Source: a virus. From it: a stretch of DNA of 64,000 nucleotides. Shown here in pieces: positions 8,986 to 16,856 of this stretch (its first letter is position 1; every line of letters starts with the position of its first letter). Under the pieces are notes generated by a model. That model was not told the DNA's origin. It saw only the letters and a list, made by a program, of their open reading frames with translations, and searched no databases. The DNA is taken from positions 1-64,000 of the IMG/VR virus record IMGVR_UViG_3300034980_000520; one strand, 5' to 3'. A program made the translations under genes and the position numbers.

Positions 8986-9508
8986 AGTTGGCGAGAAAGC
9001 CAATGAGAAAAAAGTTAGATTAGATCTGGATGCTCGCAAGAGCCTTGCTGGTGATATAATGATTTTTGATCACGGTGACATTGACATTGTTCTGTCGCCC
9101 ACAACAAAAAAAGTAGTGGCATTTCCCAAAGAGTCGATGTCGGATTTGGTATATGGCGCTCAGAATAGACTCATGACACACTTAGTTAAAAGGGGAATTC
9201 TTACCCCAGAGTCTGTTCAAGCCGGCTCATTTTATGGAGCGCTCGAAGCAACAATTCAAGAGTCATCCACCCCAGATATCAGTGGTCCAAAGCTAGCACT
9301 TATTAATATTTCTCAATTCATAGAAGAAGAGCGTCCATATTTTGAAAATACGGAAGCTATCATTTCTATGGAAGATGGAGAACTGGTACACCCAGATAAA
9401 ACAGACTCAACAGAACTGGGTGAAGTACCGCAATCAACCGATCAGGGCTCGATCTCCAACAGATACATCAGAGATCCTTACGCTCTGGACTACATGTATA
9501 CATTTTAA
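8969..9508 (+). CDS. Hypothetical protein, head-module
   Basis: 179 residues, overlapping the previous gene by 17 bases. It begins MAVVIRVGEKANEKKVRLDLDARKSLAGDIMIFDHGDIDIVL, suggesting a beta-rich N-terminal domain. This is followed by a helical part (DLVYGAQNRLMTHLVKRGIL) and a polar tail ending DPYALDYMYTF. I recognise no family. Its position among head genes suggests a virion or assembly role. Confidence 0.68.
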   Translation: MAVVIRVGEKANEKKVRLDLDARKSLAGDIMIFDHGDIDIVLSPTTKKVVAFPKESMSDLVYGAQNRLMTHLVKRGILTPESVQAGSFYGALEATIQESSTPDISGPKLALINISQFIEEERPYFENTEAIISMEDGELVHPDKTDSTELGEVPQSTDQGSISNRYIRDPYALDYMYTF

Positions 9509-9518
9509 TAGAGGAAAC

Positions 9519-9827
9519 ATGGAATTATTAACATTTATACTTGCCGCCTATGGGCTTACGCAGGTAGTGGTGTATGGGAAGATATTTAACAAAGTACGAC
9601 CAACGAAAGGAAGGCTTGGAGATTTATTTAAATGTCCAATGTGCATAGGATTTCATGTAGGTTGGTTTTTAATGCTACTTTCCCCGTTTACAGAACTATT
9701 TAATTTTGACGTTTCTGTAGCCAATTTCTTTTTACTAGGTTGGTTGTCCTCGGGAACATCGTATATTTTAAACATGGTTTTTGGAGACGAAGGGATTAAA
9801 TATGAACACAAATATTTGGACAAATAA
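9519..9827 (+). CDS. Small membrane protein with CPMC-x-GFHVGW motif (DUF1360-like)
   Basis: 102 residues from ATG 9519, preceded by GAGGAAAC. The frame is open upstream, but this start has the ribosome site and avoids overlap with the gene before. It has three hydrophobic segments (about residues 3-20, 46-58, 68-86) and LFKCPMCIGFHVGWFL at 39-54. The CPxCxG(F/V)xxGW signature is typical of DUF1360-type small membrane proteins found in bacteria and phages, whose function is unknown. Confidence 0.65.
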   Translation: MELLTFILAAYGLTQVVVYGKIFNKVRPTKGRLGDLFKCPMCIGFHVGWFLMLLSPFTELFNFDVSVANFFLLGWLSSGTSYILNMVFGDEGIKYEHKYLDK

Positions 9828-9875
9828 ATGGATGCTCCAGCCAGTTAGACATTGCTGCAAAGGGAGTTAGCTAAA

Positions 9876-10292
9876 ATGAAAATAACAGAATCAGAAATTA
9901 AAAATCTTATCGACGAAGAAATTCAGGCGATGATTGACTCAGGCGATATCGACGAGAACGTTCTCGCTCGAATGGCACGAGGCGCCGGCAGATATGCGCG
10001 CAAGGCGCAAGGCGCACTCCAGTCCAAAGTCGCTGGTGCTATCGGCGCCCAGGACATGGCGGCCGCCGGCCAAGCTAAACAGATGTACGCCGCCCTTATG
10101 GGCCCGCTGGAGACGATTCAAGCCAACGCTAAAAAGATGGGATTACTCTCAGGGGCTAGCAAGGATCAAGAGTTGTATGATACAATCAAGGCTTTAGCGG
10201 ATATTGCAAAGAGATACAAATCAAGCGGCAATGTCAAAGGTTCAGTTGGCAGCATCCAGCAAGGATACCGCGAGCATCAGGAAGCAGAATAG
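9876..10292 (+). CDS. Tagged Ala-rich basic protein, candidate internal head protein
   Basis: 138 residues from ATG 9876 (a TTG at 9852 is open but lacks a better ribosome site). The N-terminus MKITESEIKNLIDEEIQ matches the recurrent tag. The body is Ala/Gly/Lys-rich and helical (RMARGAGRYARKAQGALQSK at residues 31-50). Immediately upstream of the prohead protease, it is a plausible protease substrate or core protein. LxE/IxE sites, the T4-type cleavage preference, occur at the tag end, but processing is inference. Confidence 0.65.
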   Translation: MKITESEIKNLIDEEIQAMIDSGDIDENVLARMARGAGRYARKAQGALQSKVAGAIGAQDMAAAGQAKQMYAALMGPLETIQANAKKMGLLSGASKDQELYDTIKALADIAKRYKSSGNVKGSVGSIQQGYREHQEAE

Positions 10293-10293
10293 A

Positions 10294-10905
10294 ATGGCTA
10301 AACAGCTACTAAGAGAGTACCATGCTTTATGTGAGGGAGGAATCTGTCAAGATCTCCTCACTGAAGAAGAAAAACGTTATGTCGCTGCCGGCGGCATGAT
10401 TCTGTCGGGCATCATGCAGATGACAGAGACGAAGAACGGAAACGGTAGAATGTATATGCATGAAACAATGGTACGAGAGATTAAGCTTTACCAAAAGCTC
10501 GTAAAAGAAAACCGAGCGCTGGGAGAACTTGATCATCCTGATGACTCGGTTATCAACTTAAGAAATGTTTCTCATTCGGTAACGGCGATATGGATGGAAG
10601 ACAAAAATGTAATGGGCAAGATCAAAGTTTTAGACACCCCTTCCGGCAAAATTCTACAAGAATTAGTCAACGGCGGCGTGACAGTTGGCGTATCCTCTCG
10701 CGGCATGGGATCAGTGTCGGAGGCTAACGGGCAAACAATCGTAGAAGATGATTTCCAACTGATATGTTTCGATATGGTATCGGAACCCTCTACTCCCGGC
10801 GCCTTCATGATGCGCGAAGCTAAAGACTTAAACAATTCGGTTGTGCACACGCGTGCAGATCGTCTTAACAGATTACTAAATGAGGTTTTAGATGAAGAAG
10901 GATGA
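10294..10905 (+). CDS. Prohead core protease (T4 gp21-like)
   Basis: 203 residues from ATG 10294, two bases after the previous stop. Serine protease of the herpes-protease/gp21 fold that cleaves scaffold and capsid N-termini during head maturation. Signature elements in order are NGNGRMY (residues 49-54), catalytic His81 in GELDHPD, and the nucleophile in GVSSRGMGS (S134/S135). This is followed by FQLICFDMVSEPSTPGAFM, also typical. Size matches gp21 (about 210). It sits between tagged putative substrates. Confidence 0.93.
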   Translation: MAKQLLREYHALCEGGICQDLLTEEEKRYVAAGGMILSGIMQMTETKNGNGRMYMHETMVREIKLYQKLVKENRALGELDHPDDSVINLRNVSHSVTAIWMEDKNVMGKIKVLDTPSGKILQELVNGGVTVGVSSRGMGSVSEANGQTIVEDDFQLICFDMVSEPSTPGAFMMREAKDLNNSVVHTRADRLNRLLNEVLDEEG

Positions 10906-11302
10906 TTTAAAAAGAATTATCAAACCCTTGGTTAAGGAATGCATTAACGAAGTTTTGCTCGAAGAAGGCGTATTATCAAATATAGTTTCGGAAGTTGCGC
11001 GAGGAATGGCGAATACCAACATGGTGGTAGAATCGCACGCGCCCAAGCAAGAGCCTAAACGAAGCACCCCCGCACCAACGAACAATGCGGCGGCACTTGA
11101 AAAAAGGAAGAGATTAATGGATGCAATCGGTAACGACTCATATAACGGCGTTAATTTATTTGAAAATACACAGCCCATGAGTGGTTATGAGGCAGCAGAA
11201 GCAAAACCCGGCTCAGTTGATTTAGGTGATCCTAGGGACGCCGGAGTCGATATTAGTTCCATTGTGGGCAATGCCGGACGCTTGTGGGAGGCATTGAAAT
11301 AA
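10892..11302 (+). CDS. Tagged hypothetical protein following the prohead protease
   Basis: 136 residues overlapping the protease gene by 14 bases. The N-terminus MKKDDLKRIIKPLVKECINEVLLEE is a longer variant of the recurrent helix. A Pro/Ala/Lys linker and a C-terminal segment with LGDPRDAGVDISSIVGNAGRLWEAL follow. No enzymatic motif. Linked to the protease by overlap, it may be a scaffold-like or cleaved core component; this is inference. Confidence 0.63.
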   Translation: MKKDDLKRIIKPLVKECINEVLLEEGVLSNIVSEVARGMANTNMVVESHAPKQEPKRSTPAPTNNAAALEKRKRLMDAIGNDSYNGVNLFENTQPMSGYEAAEAKPGSVDLGDPRDAGVDISSIVGNAGRLWEALK

Positions 11303-11304
11303 AG

Positions 11305-11553
11305 ATGCCCCGAACGAAAGCAAACGTTTTAGTAACCTCAAAAGAATGCCGCGGCAACCACGAGCGCATGATTCGAAGATTTATTAAGAAGACAAAGAAA
11401 GAGAGAATAGTAGAAGAAGCTAAGGATAGAAGATACTACAAAAAGCCTTCTATTCGCAAAAGAGAAGAGCGCGCCAAAGCCGAGCGCCGTCGCAAAAGAG
11501 ACGAATTAAAAAAACAAAGAGCAGAAGAAAGGCGCACTAGAAAAAATAGATGA
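11305..11553 (+). CDS. rpsU: Ribosomal protein bS21 homologue
   Basis: 82 residues from ATG 11305 (GTG 11284 in frame would overlap the previous gene). After MPRTKANVLVTSKECRGN comes the bS21-like pattern: R-x2-RRF-x-KK, then a hydrophobic/acidic step, then RRYYKKPSIRKREERAKAERRRKR. In bS21 this is RRFKR...EV..REFYEKPT.ERKR. bS21 sits on the 30S platform near the mRNA exit and affects initiation. Phage-encoded bS21 is known from marine phages. The highly basic tail is longer than in many bacterial copies. Placement in the head module, rather than with early genes, is unusual. Confidence 0.75.
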   Translation: MPRTKANVLVTSKECRGNHERMIRRFIKKTKKERIVEEAKDRRYYKKPSIRKREERAKAERRRKRDELKKQRAEERRTRKNR

Positions 11554-11561
11554 CTATTTAT
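11553..11561 (+). promoter_or_regulatory. Candidate late promoter box ACTATTTAT
   Basis: ACTATTTAT, 40 bases before the ATG at 11593, in the 39-base space after the bS21-like gene. The same octamer stands in gaps before other virion genes. The box start overlaps the end of the preceding coding region by one base. Confidence 0.55.
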
Positions 11562-11592
11562 CTTGAACAATAAAATTTACGGAGATTTTTAA

Positions 11593-12012
11593 ATGGCAGA
11601 TACAAACTTTACACCCTCATGGGCAATTCCGGTAGGGATGAACCACGTACCCGCTTATCAAGTGAGCGGCATTCCATGGGCAACGGGCTCTATAGATGTT
11701 CAAACCGCCACTAAGATCACATTCCCCTCTGTTACCAGATGGGTGGTTATCAACAATTGGGATCTGAATGACAATTTAAAAGTCGGATTTTCACAACGCG
11801 GAGTCACTCATAATAGTAACTATTTTGAAGTCGGCAAGCAGTTTTCCAACGCCGGAGGCCCGGGCAGCGTACGCCTTGAGCTTAAAGTTTCTGAACTCTG
11901 GCTTTCGGGTTCAGCGAAAGTTGATGTAATTGCTGGCTTAACTTCAATCAAGCCCGGAAAGATTGCAACATCAGACGGTCCAAGTTTCTCAGGCTCAGCC
12001 GGGGTTGGATAA
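11593..12012 (+). CDS. Virion structural protein, possible decoration protein
   Basis: 139 residues, preceded by ACGGAG. Starts MADTNFTPSWAIPVGMNHVPAYQVSG and is predicted to be mostly beta: ITFPSVTRWVVINNW, LKVGFSQRGV and VRLELKVSELWLSGSAKVDVIAGL. It ends in a Ser/Gly-rich tail. No enzyme motif. It is first in the late transcription unit that continues with fibre-like proteins, consistent with a small capsid decoration or fibre-attachment protein. Exact role unknown. Confidence 0.65.
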   Translation: MADTNFTPSWAIPVGMNHVPAYQVSGIPWATGSIDVQTATKITFPSVTRWVVINNWDLNDNLKVGFSQRGVTHNSNYFEVGKQFSNAGGPGSVRLELKVSELWLSGSAKVDVIAGLTSIKPGKIATSDGPSFSGSAGVG

Positions 12013-12015
12013 TCG

Positions 12016-12693
12016 ATGGCGAAGTTTGGCTGGGCATATGTAAGCTGCACCGGTTCCGATGACGGTGGTGCATATGGACCGACTGGATCGGTTCAGTTTT
12101 TAACGGGTGCTGGAAATACTTCCGGCACTTTGAACTTTATGTATCATACCGCAGCGTATGGTTCTTCGTATGCAGCCAATAGCCTTGTCTTAACTGGCAC
12201 GCTGGTAGTGAGTGGGACGATCTCTGCAAGTCACTATCACATTGATAACGTAACTGTTATCGATTCTACTGGTTCTACCTACTTTGGTAACTCCAACGAC
12301 GACAGACACATCCGCACAGGCAGCTTAGAAGTTGCCAAGGTTGCGGGCAATGTAATACTGAGAGCCGATAATACAACTGAGACAGTTAGCGTGAGAGGCT
12401 TCCGCGGAATGTATACTGCTGTAGGTACCGCTAAAGCTACCGCTAGCGTCCCAAGTTATATTTTAGGAGTGAGTCTCAATAACAACGTTGAAATTAATAT
12501 CCCCGCCGCATCTACATATGGATCCGGCGCCATTTTGATTATTAAGGACGAAGTCGTTGGTCGCGGAGGAACAAATATTCGCTTGACTGCTTCGGCTGGC
12601 TACAACATCGACAACAGCAGTTTCTATATCTTAACGGGTTCAAATCCTGCAATTAGTTTGTATTCTAATGGCGCCAATTGGTTTGTCTTCTAA
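12016..12693 (+). CDS. Fibre/decoration-like protein with shared C-terminal beta domain
   Basis: 225 residues, four bases after the previous gene. The N-terminal part is Gly/Ser/Thr-rich with beta repeats (LVLTGTLVVSGTISASHYHIDN). The C-terminal 70 residues follow the pattern VEINIPAAS...GAILIIKDE...ISLYSNGANWFVF, also found at the end of the next gene and in variant form in 13883, 15698 and 22242. Such repeats are typical of trimeric fibres or capsid spikes. Receptor-binding cannot be assigned from sequence. Confidence 0.65.
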   Translation: MAKFGWAYVSCTGSDDGGAYGPTGSVQFLTGAGNTSGTLNFMYHTAAYGSSYAANSLVLTGTLVVSGTISASHYHIDNVTVIDSTGSTYFGNSNDDRHIRTGSLEVAKVAGNVILRADNTTETVSVRGFRGMYTAVGTAKATASVPSYILGVSLNNNVEINIPAASTYGSGAILIIKDEVVGRGGTNIRLTASAGYNIDNSSFYILTGSNPAISLYSNGANWFVF

Positions 12694-12712
12694 TTAATAA
12701 AGGAGACACCCC

Positions 12713-13753
12713 ATGGCGTATAATGCTATATCTGGCACCATCATTGCAGCGCAAAACTATTTGCCTGCAGTTGACTCGATCGTTGCCAACATTGTTTCGG
12801 GTAACCTGAGCACTTCCGACGGCGCAAGCATAATAAACATTCCACGTGTTTCCAACGCTACCAACAACTCTATCTTAACAAATGTAGGTGGAGATGCCAA
12901 CACATTAACGTGCGAGTCAAACCTGTTATTCGACGGCACCACTCTCAATATCACAGGACACCTCACTGCCAGCATTGGAATGTCAGCTTCCTTCTTATAT
13001 GGTGACGGCAGGCATCTCACCAATATAACCGCTAGCAGTGGAGGCTCTGCGGATGGACAGGGACCCAGCGGCTCCCTTCAATTCCACACGACTGGTGGCT
13101 CTATTAGCGGCTCTGCTCGCATGATGTATGTGAATGATACATTAAAGATTACGGGAAGCATTTTCGCTAGCGGAGCCATGGAATTGGATGGGGATTTTCT
13201 TCCTGCGGTGGGGAATACTAAGAATTTGGGATCTTCTGCTAAGCCGTGGGGCGCTCTATACGTTTCGAGTAGTTCTATTTATATGGGCTCTGATAAGATT
13301 AGTGTACAAGATAACAACCTCCGCTTTGGATCCGGCAGTACCAACCGGGGATTTCAGGTAGGCTTCATGAGGTTCCGCGATAAAGGGATCGCCATGGCAA
13401 ACGATTTGGTATTTCAAATAAATGCCAAGCAAATGTTGTTTGCCGGCGGCATTGCTTACAAGAGGCGCGTTGTATCGTGGGATTATACGATCACGAAAAT
13501 GGATTATATTGTGTGTGTTCAAACAAACACTTTAACATCTTCGGTAACACTCACACTGCCCTCTGCGGATGCCTGCACAAATGGGCAAACCTTCGTAATA
13601 AAGGACGAGGGAGGAGCAGCTAATACTCACGAAATCGAAGTACAGTGTGCTGGCAGCGATGTTATTGATGGACTAAATTCGGTACTTTTGAGATCTCCTT
13701 ATGCGGCAATCCAGCTTTATTGTAACGGCGCCGATAAATACTTTATTTACTGA
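12713..13753 (+). CDS. Fibre-like structural protein (paralogue group)
   Basis: 346 residues with AGGAGA before ATG 12713. Starts MAYNAISGT, an N-terminus shared in part with the next three proteins. Contains the repeat LLFDGTTLNITGHLTAS followed by FLYGDGRHLTNI, then a middle domain (PAVGNTKNLGSSAKPWGALYVSSSSIYMG). The last 70 residues carry the shared domain (VTLTLPSADACTNGQTFVIKDEGG ... IQLYCNGADKYFIY). The GTTLxITGxI...GxGxxLTxI repeat is common in phage fibres. Likely trimeric beta structure on head or tail. Confidence 0.68.
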   Translation: MAYNAISGTIIAAQNYLPAVDSIVANIVSGNLSTSDGASIINIPRVSNATNNSILTNVGGDANTLTCESNLLFDGTTLNITGHLTASIGMSASFLYGDGRHLTNITASSGGSADGQGPSGSLQFHTTGGSISGSARMMYVNDTLKITGSIFASGAMELDGDFLPAVGNTKNLGSSAKPWGALYVSSSSIYMGSDKISVQDNNLRFGSGSTNRGFQVGFMRFRDKGIAMANDLVFQINAKQMLFAGGIAYKRRVVSWDYTITKMDYIVCVQTNTLTSSVTLTLPSADACTNGQTFVIKDEGGAANTHEIEVQCAGSDVIDGLNSVLLRSPYAAIQLYCNGADKYFIY

Positions 13754-13815
13754 CGCTGTTCTCTGCAGTCTCACACTACTTAAAAGACGAGCGGAGTCTC
13801 ATGACTCGGCTCAAA

Positions 13816-13840
13816 TCTGGATAAGTACGTCTTATTCAGA
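13816..13840 (+). promoter_or_regulatory. Stable 5'-leader hairpin before the fibre gene at 13883
   Basis: Inverted repeat of 10 bases (13816-13825 with 13831-13840, one G-U pair) around the loop TACGT. It lies in the 129-base gap, which has no ACTATTTA box. It is followed by A-rich sequence rather than a U-tract, so it is not a standard terminator. It could protect or be a processing site for the downstream, strongly codon-biased mRNA. Confidence 0.45.
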
Positions 13841-13882
13841 TTACCATAAAAAAAACTTAATTAATATGGAGGGTTTTATAAA

Positions 13883-15580
13883 ATGGCTTATAAATTTCAA
13901 GTGGGGCCCGCTAGCTTAAGCGGCTCCCTCAAACGTTCAGGTTCTATGGATATCATGAACGCATCTGGCGTGAGTTCATTCACGGTAGACTCATCAAGCG
14001 GTAATATTTCCGGCTCTGGTACTCTTATCAACGTCGGCGCCGCATCTTTCGGCTCCACTATCGCCGCCACCGGTTCTATTACCGCTGGCTCATCTTTCAT
14101 CATCGGCTCTGCTGATTTGAATGAAGTAGATATGGAGAAGCTTGACGGCATTACCAACGGTACTGCTGCTGTTAACAAGGCTGTCGTTCTCGACGGTTCT
14201 AAAAACATTGCCACTCTCGGCACTGTTGGTTGTGGCGCTATCACCTCAACCGGTGCTTCCACCATGGGTTCGCTGAACATCGGCGGAACCTTGGCATGTG
14301 ACACCAGCTTCACTCTTGACGCTGTTGTAATCAACGCCACCGAGCTTGGCTTTATCGACGGTGTTACCGCTGGTACTGCTGCAGCTTCTAAGGCACTTGT
14401 CGTGAGTGCTGATAAGGATATCGGCACAATTCGTAACCTTACGATTGACGGTACTTTCTCCGATGGTAACTACACCTTTGACACTAGCGGAAACGTTACT
14501 GGCTTAGGAACTGTTGGTTGCGGTGCTGTTACCTCGACAGGTAATGTCTCTGGTACCACGCTCACTGGTTCTACCGCTGTTCGCACCGGTGGTGCAGATG
14601 CATGGGGCTTTAGCTCCGCCGGTACTGGTAAGTTCCACTCTATGAACGTAGGAACATCCTACGGTATCAGTAACAGTGGCGCGCTGACAGCTTCCGTCGC
14701 GACTGTGTCGGGTCTGTCATCTCTTCAAGCAGTTACTGCCTCTAGCACCCTAGGTGTTGAAGGTGCGACTAGCCTTAAGGGTACTGTTGCGCTTCCTGGT
14801 GTTGCTGTGGAGGCTATCGCTGTAGCTTCCGATTCTATGTTCTTCCTTGATGCCGATGGTCTCATGAAGAAGACGACGAACGCGCTTTATGCTGCAGCCT
14901 TAGTTGCTTCGGAGCCCGGCTTGGCATCAAGTGGTGGTAAGCTTCTCTTCGATCCAAGCAGTTGCGCTGCTGTGACTCCTGCTACTGGTGATTCATTAGT
15001 CTTCGCTGACGCTGATGATACTGACATTCCAAAGAAAGCAACTCTTGATGCTTTTGCTGGCGTTCTCGCTGGTGGAGCTGGTATCGCTGCTTCTGGTGTT
15101 GCATTGTCTCTCGACCTTAACGGGCTAGCCGCGTACGCCAACGTCACCCCTGCCTCCGATTCATTTGCAATTCTGTCTAATGCGTCTGGTAGTGTAAAGT
15201 CAACTTTCACTGAAGTTGCTTCGCGCATGGCTGGTGCCGGTATTACCGCTACCAACGGTGTGTTCTCTGTAGATACCACCGGTGGTGACAGTATGTCTCG
15301 CGCTGCTATTGCAAACGGTGGAACTGTTGCTGTTGGTCTCAACTACTTTGCGGCTCTTGTCGCTGATGCTACGGTTACGCTTCCTGCGTCTCCGACTGCA
15401 GGTGATATTTGTGTTATCAAGGCACATACAATCGCCGCTGGTAAAGAGATTATCATTAACCGCGGTCACAGTAGTCAAACAATTGACGGTCTCGCAACAA
15501 TCTCGATGCGCTCCAACTATGGCGCAGTAACCCTTATTGCTGCTACTGCTGGCAATACTGCTGATTGGCGACTCGCTTAA
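13883..15580 (+). CDS. Abundant fibre-like structural protein with optimised codons
   Basis: 565 residues, strong ribosome site GGAGGG. Starts MAYKFQVGPASLSGSLKRSGSM and continues with Gly/Ser/Thr/Ala beta repeats such as LGTVGCGAITSTGAS and LGTVGCGAVTSTGNVSG, and paired segments ELGFIDGVTAGTAAASKALV / EVDMEKLDGITNGTAAVNKAVV. The C-terminus (VTLPASPTAGDICVIKAH...SQTIDGLATISMRS) is the shared beta domain. Codon use (GCT, GGT, CGT, GTT) matches the capsid gene rather than its flanking genes, suggesting very high expression. Probably a long fibre or major decoration protein. Confidence 0.7.
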   Translation: MAYKFQVGPASLSGSLKRSGSMDIMNASGVSSFTVDSSSGNISGSGTLINVGAASFGSTIAATGSITAGSSFIIGSADLNEVDMEKLDGITNGTAAVNKAVVLDGSKNIATLGTVGCGAITSTGASTMGSLNIGGTLACDTSFTLDAVVINATELGFIDGVTAGTAAASKALVVSADKDIGTIRNLTIDGTFSDGNYTFDTSGNVTGLGTVGCGAVTSTGNVSGTTLTGSTAVRTGGADAWGFSSAGTGKFHSMNVGTSYGISNSGALTASVATVSGLSSLQAVTASSTLGVEGATSLKGTVALPGVAVEAIAVASDSMFFLDADGLMKKTTNALYAAALVASEPGLASSGGKLLFDPSSCAAVTPATGDSLVFADADDTDIPKKATLDAFAGVLAGGAGIAASGVALSLDLNGLAAYANVTPASDSFAILSNASGSVKSTFTEVASRMAGAGITATNGVFSVDTTGGDSMSRAAIANGGTVAVGLNYFAALVADATVTLPASPTAGDICVIKAHTIAAGKEIIINRGHSSQTIDGLATISMRSNYGAVTLIAATAGNTADWRLA

Positions 15581-15614
15581 TCATTCTTTCCGATATTTTA
15601 TATTGGATTCTTTT

Positions 15615-15647
15615 GGATGCCCTCCCTGTGGGGGCATCCTTTTTTTT
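15615..15647 (+). terminator. Rho-independent terminator
   Basis: Perfect 8-base stem GGATGCCC (15615-15622) with GGGCATCC (15632-15639), followed by eight T residues. It lies 34 bases after the fibre gene at 13883 and just before the next late box, so it separates two late transcription units. Confidence 0.92.
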
Positions 15648-15670
15648 ATGTGCTTAATAAGCAGAAATTA

Positions 15671-15679
15671 TCTATTTAT
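15671..15679 (+). promoter_or_regulatory. Candidate late promoter box TCTATTTAT
   Basis: TCTATTTAT, one base off the ACTATTTAT form, placed 27 bases before the ATG at 15698 and directly after a strong terminator. Spacing matches the box before 31263. The 117-base gap holds only these two signals. Confidence 0.5.
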
Positions 15680-15697
15680 TGGTGACGAGGATAAAAA

Positions 15698-16825
15698 ATG
15701 GCATATAACGTTTTAAAAGGCAAAGTAGACGGCTCCGTCGATCAACACGCGAATCAAGAGATCGGAGGCGTTAAAATATTTAAAAACGCAATCAGTGCTA
15801 GTGTTTTTTACGACACTGACGCACAAAGCCCCTGCGCAACGATAAAAGACATCGCAGTCCAAAAAGTTAAAAGTCAAACCGTCGGCGGCGTAATGGTATG
15901 GGATGGCAACGGCGAAGCTGCCACAAATCGAAAATTAAGATTTAATGGAGACACATTAACAACCTATAATCTTGTCGCCAAAACTCTTAGAGGATCCGCC
16001 GCTGGGCTAACTAATATTCCGCCCGACCAGTTCGACGCTGAAATAAGTGCCAAGTATATAAATCATGGCGCAGGATTGCACAATGTCCGAGGATCCCTTC
16101 AGATAAAAGCTTCGCACGGCATTCAAGTAGAGGACGGCTCCCTATCGCTAGCTCTGCAGCCAAATAGTGGACTCGCCCTTAAGTCTAATAAGTTGCTTAT
16201 AAATCCAGCACTCACCCCTCCAATCAATACAGGCGGCCAGAATTTAAGTGATCAAGATGTTTTAATGGTGGCGGACATATCGCGGAACAAGACAACCAGC
16301 ACCACACTACAAAATCTATATGATAATTATATTCGCCTTAAGATGCCCCAAGCCGCCGGCGAAAAACACCAAATTCAATTTAGAGGCGCCGCAGGATTTG
16401 CTGCATCTCCTAATCTAATGTTTGATGACAAACACAATACAATGGAGATATCTGGGAAAGTAAAGGCTCACGAAATTTCAACTGCGATCGCATTACGGTG
16501 TAATGGTGCTGTATATAAAAACATAACCAAGACGACTGACAAAAACTATGCAGTTGATCCCGAAGACTACACGATTGTTTGCGATACATCTAAGAATTCA
16601 GTCAATATAGAGTTGCCAACGCCTTGCAATAATGAGGGAAGACTTCTTGTAGTTAAAAAAATTGACGCCAATAAGTATAAGCTAGCATCTAACACTCTTA
16701 AGATAACTTGTGAAGACGGCAGAGTAGAGATTAGCAACGAGATCACAGTTAAGATGAACTACTCAAGCCGGACTCTACAATGCGATGGTGAAAACTGGTG
16801 GATTATCGGCAGTAACGGCAGTTGA
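15698..16825 (+). CDS. Fibre-like structural protein (paralogue group)
   Basis: 375 residues. Starts MAYNVLKGKVDGSVDQHANQEIGGVKIF, sharing the MAYN start with its neighbours. A fibre repeat is seen at LRFNGDTLTTYNLVAKTLRGSAAGLTNIPPDQF. The C-terminal region (VNIELPTPCNNEGRLLVVKKID ... RTLQCDGENWWIIGSNGS) is a divergent copy of the shared beta domain. Codon use is that of ordinary genes here (GCC GGC rich), unlike the previous gene. Function in virion inferred from paralogy and context. Confidence 0.67.
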   Translation: MAYNVLKGKVDGSVDQHANQEIGGVKIFKNAISASVFYDTDAQSPCATIKDIAVQKVKSQTVGGVMVWDGNGEAATNRKLRFNGDTLTTYNLVAKTLRGSAAGLTNIPPDQFDAEISAKYINHGAGLHNVRGSLQIKASHGIQVEDGSLSLALQPNSGLALKSNKLLINPALTPPINTGGQNLSDQDVLMVADISRNKTTSTTLQNLYDNYIRLKMPQAAGEKHQIQFRGAAGFAASPNLMFDDKHNTMEISGKVKAHEISTAIALRCNGAVYKNITKTTDKNYAVDPEDYTIVCDTSKNSVNIELPTPCNNEGRLLVVKKIDANKYKLASNTLKITCEDGRVEISNEITVKMNYSSRTLQCDGENWWIIGSNGS

Positions 16826-16856
16826 ATTCTACTTAATATAAACGGAGAAATAGTAA

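Noticed and set aside
13897-14427. Long open frame on the - strand inside the codon-biased fibre gene
   Set aside because: It is a by-product of strong codon bias in the + strand gene; low-complexity product, no ribosome site, and no other - strand genes exist in the window.
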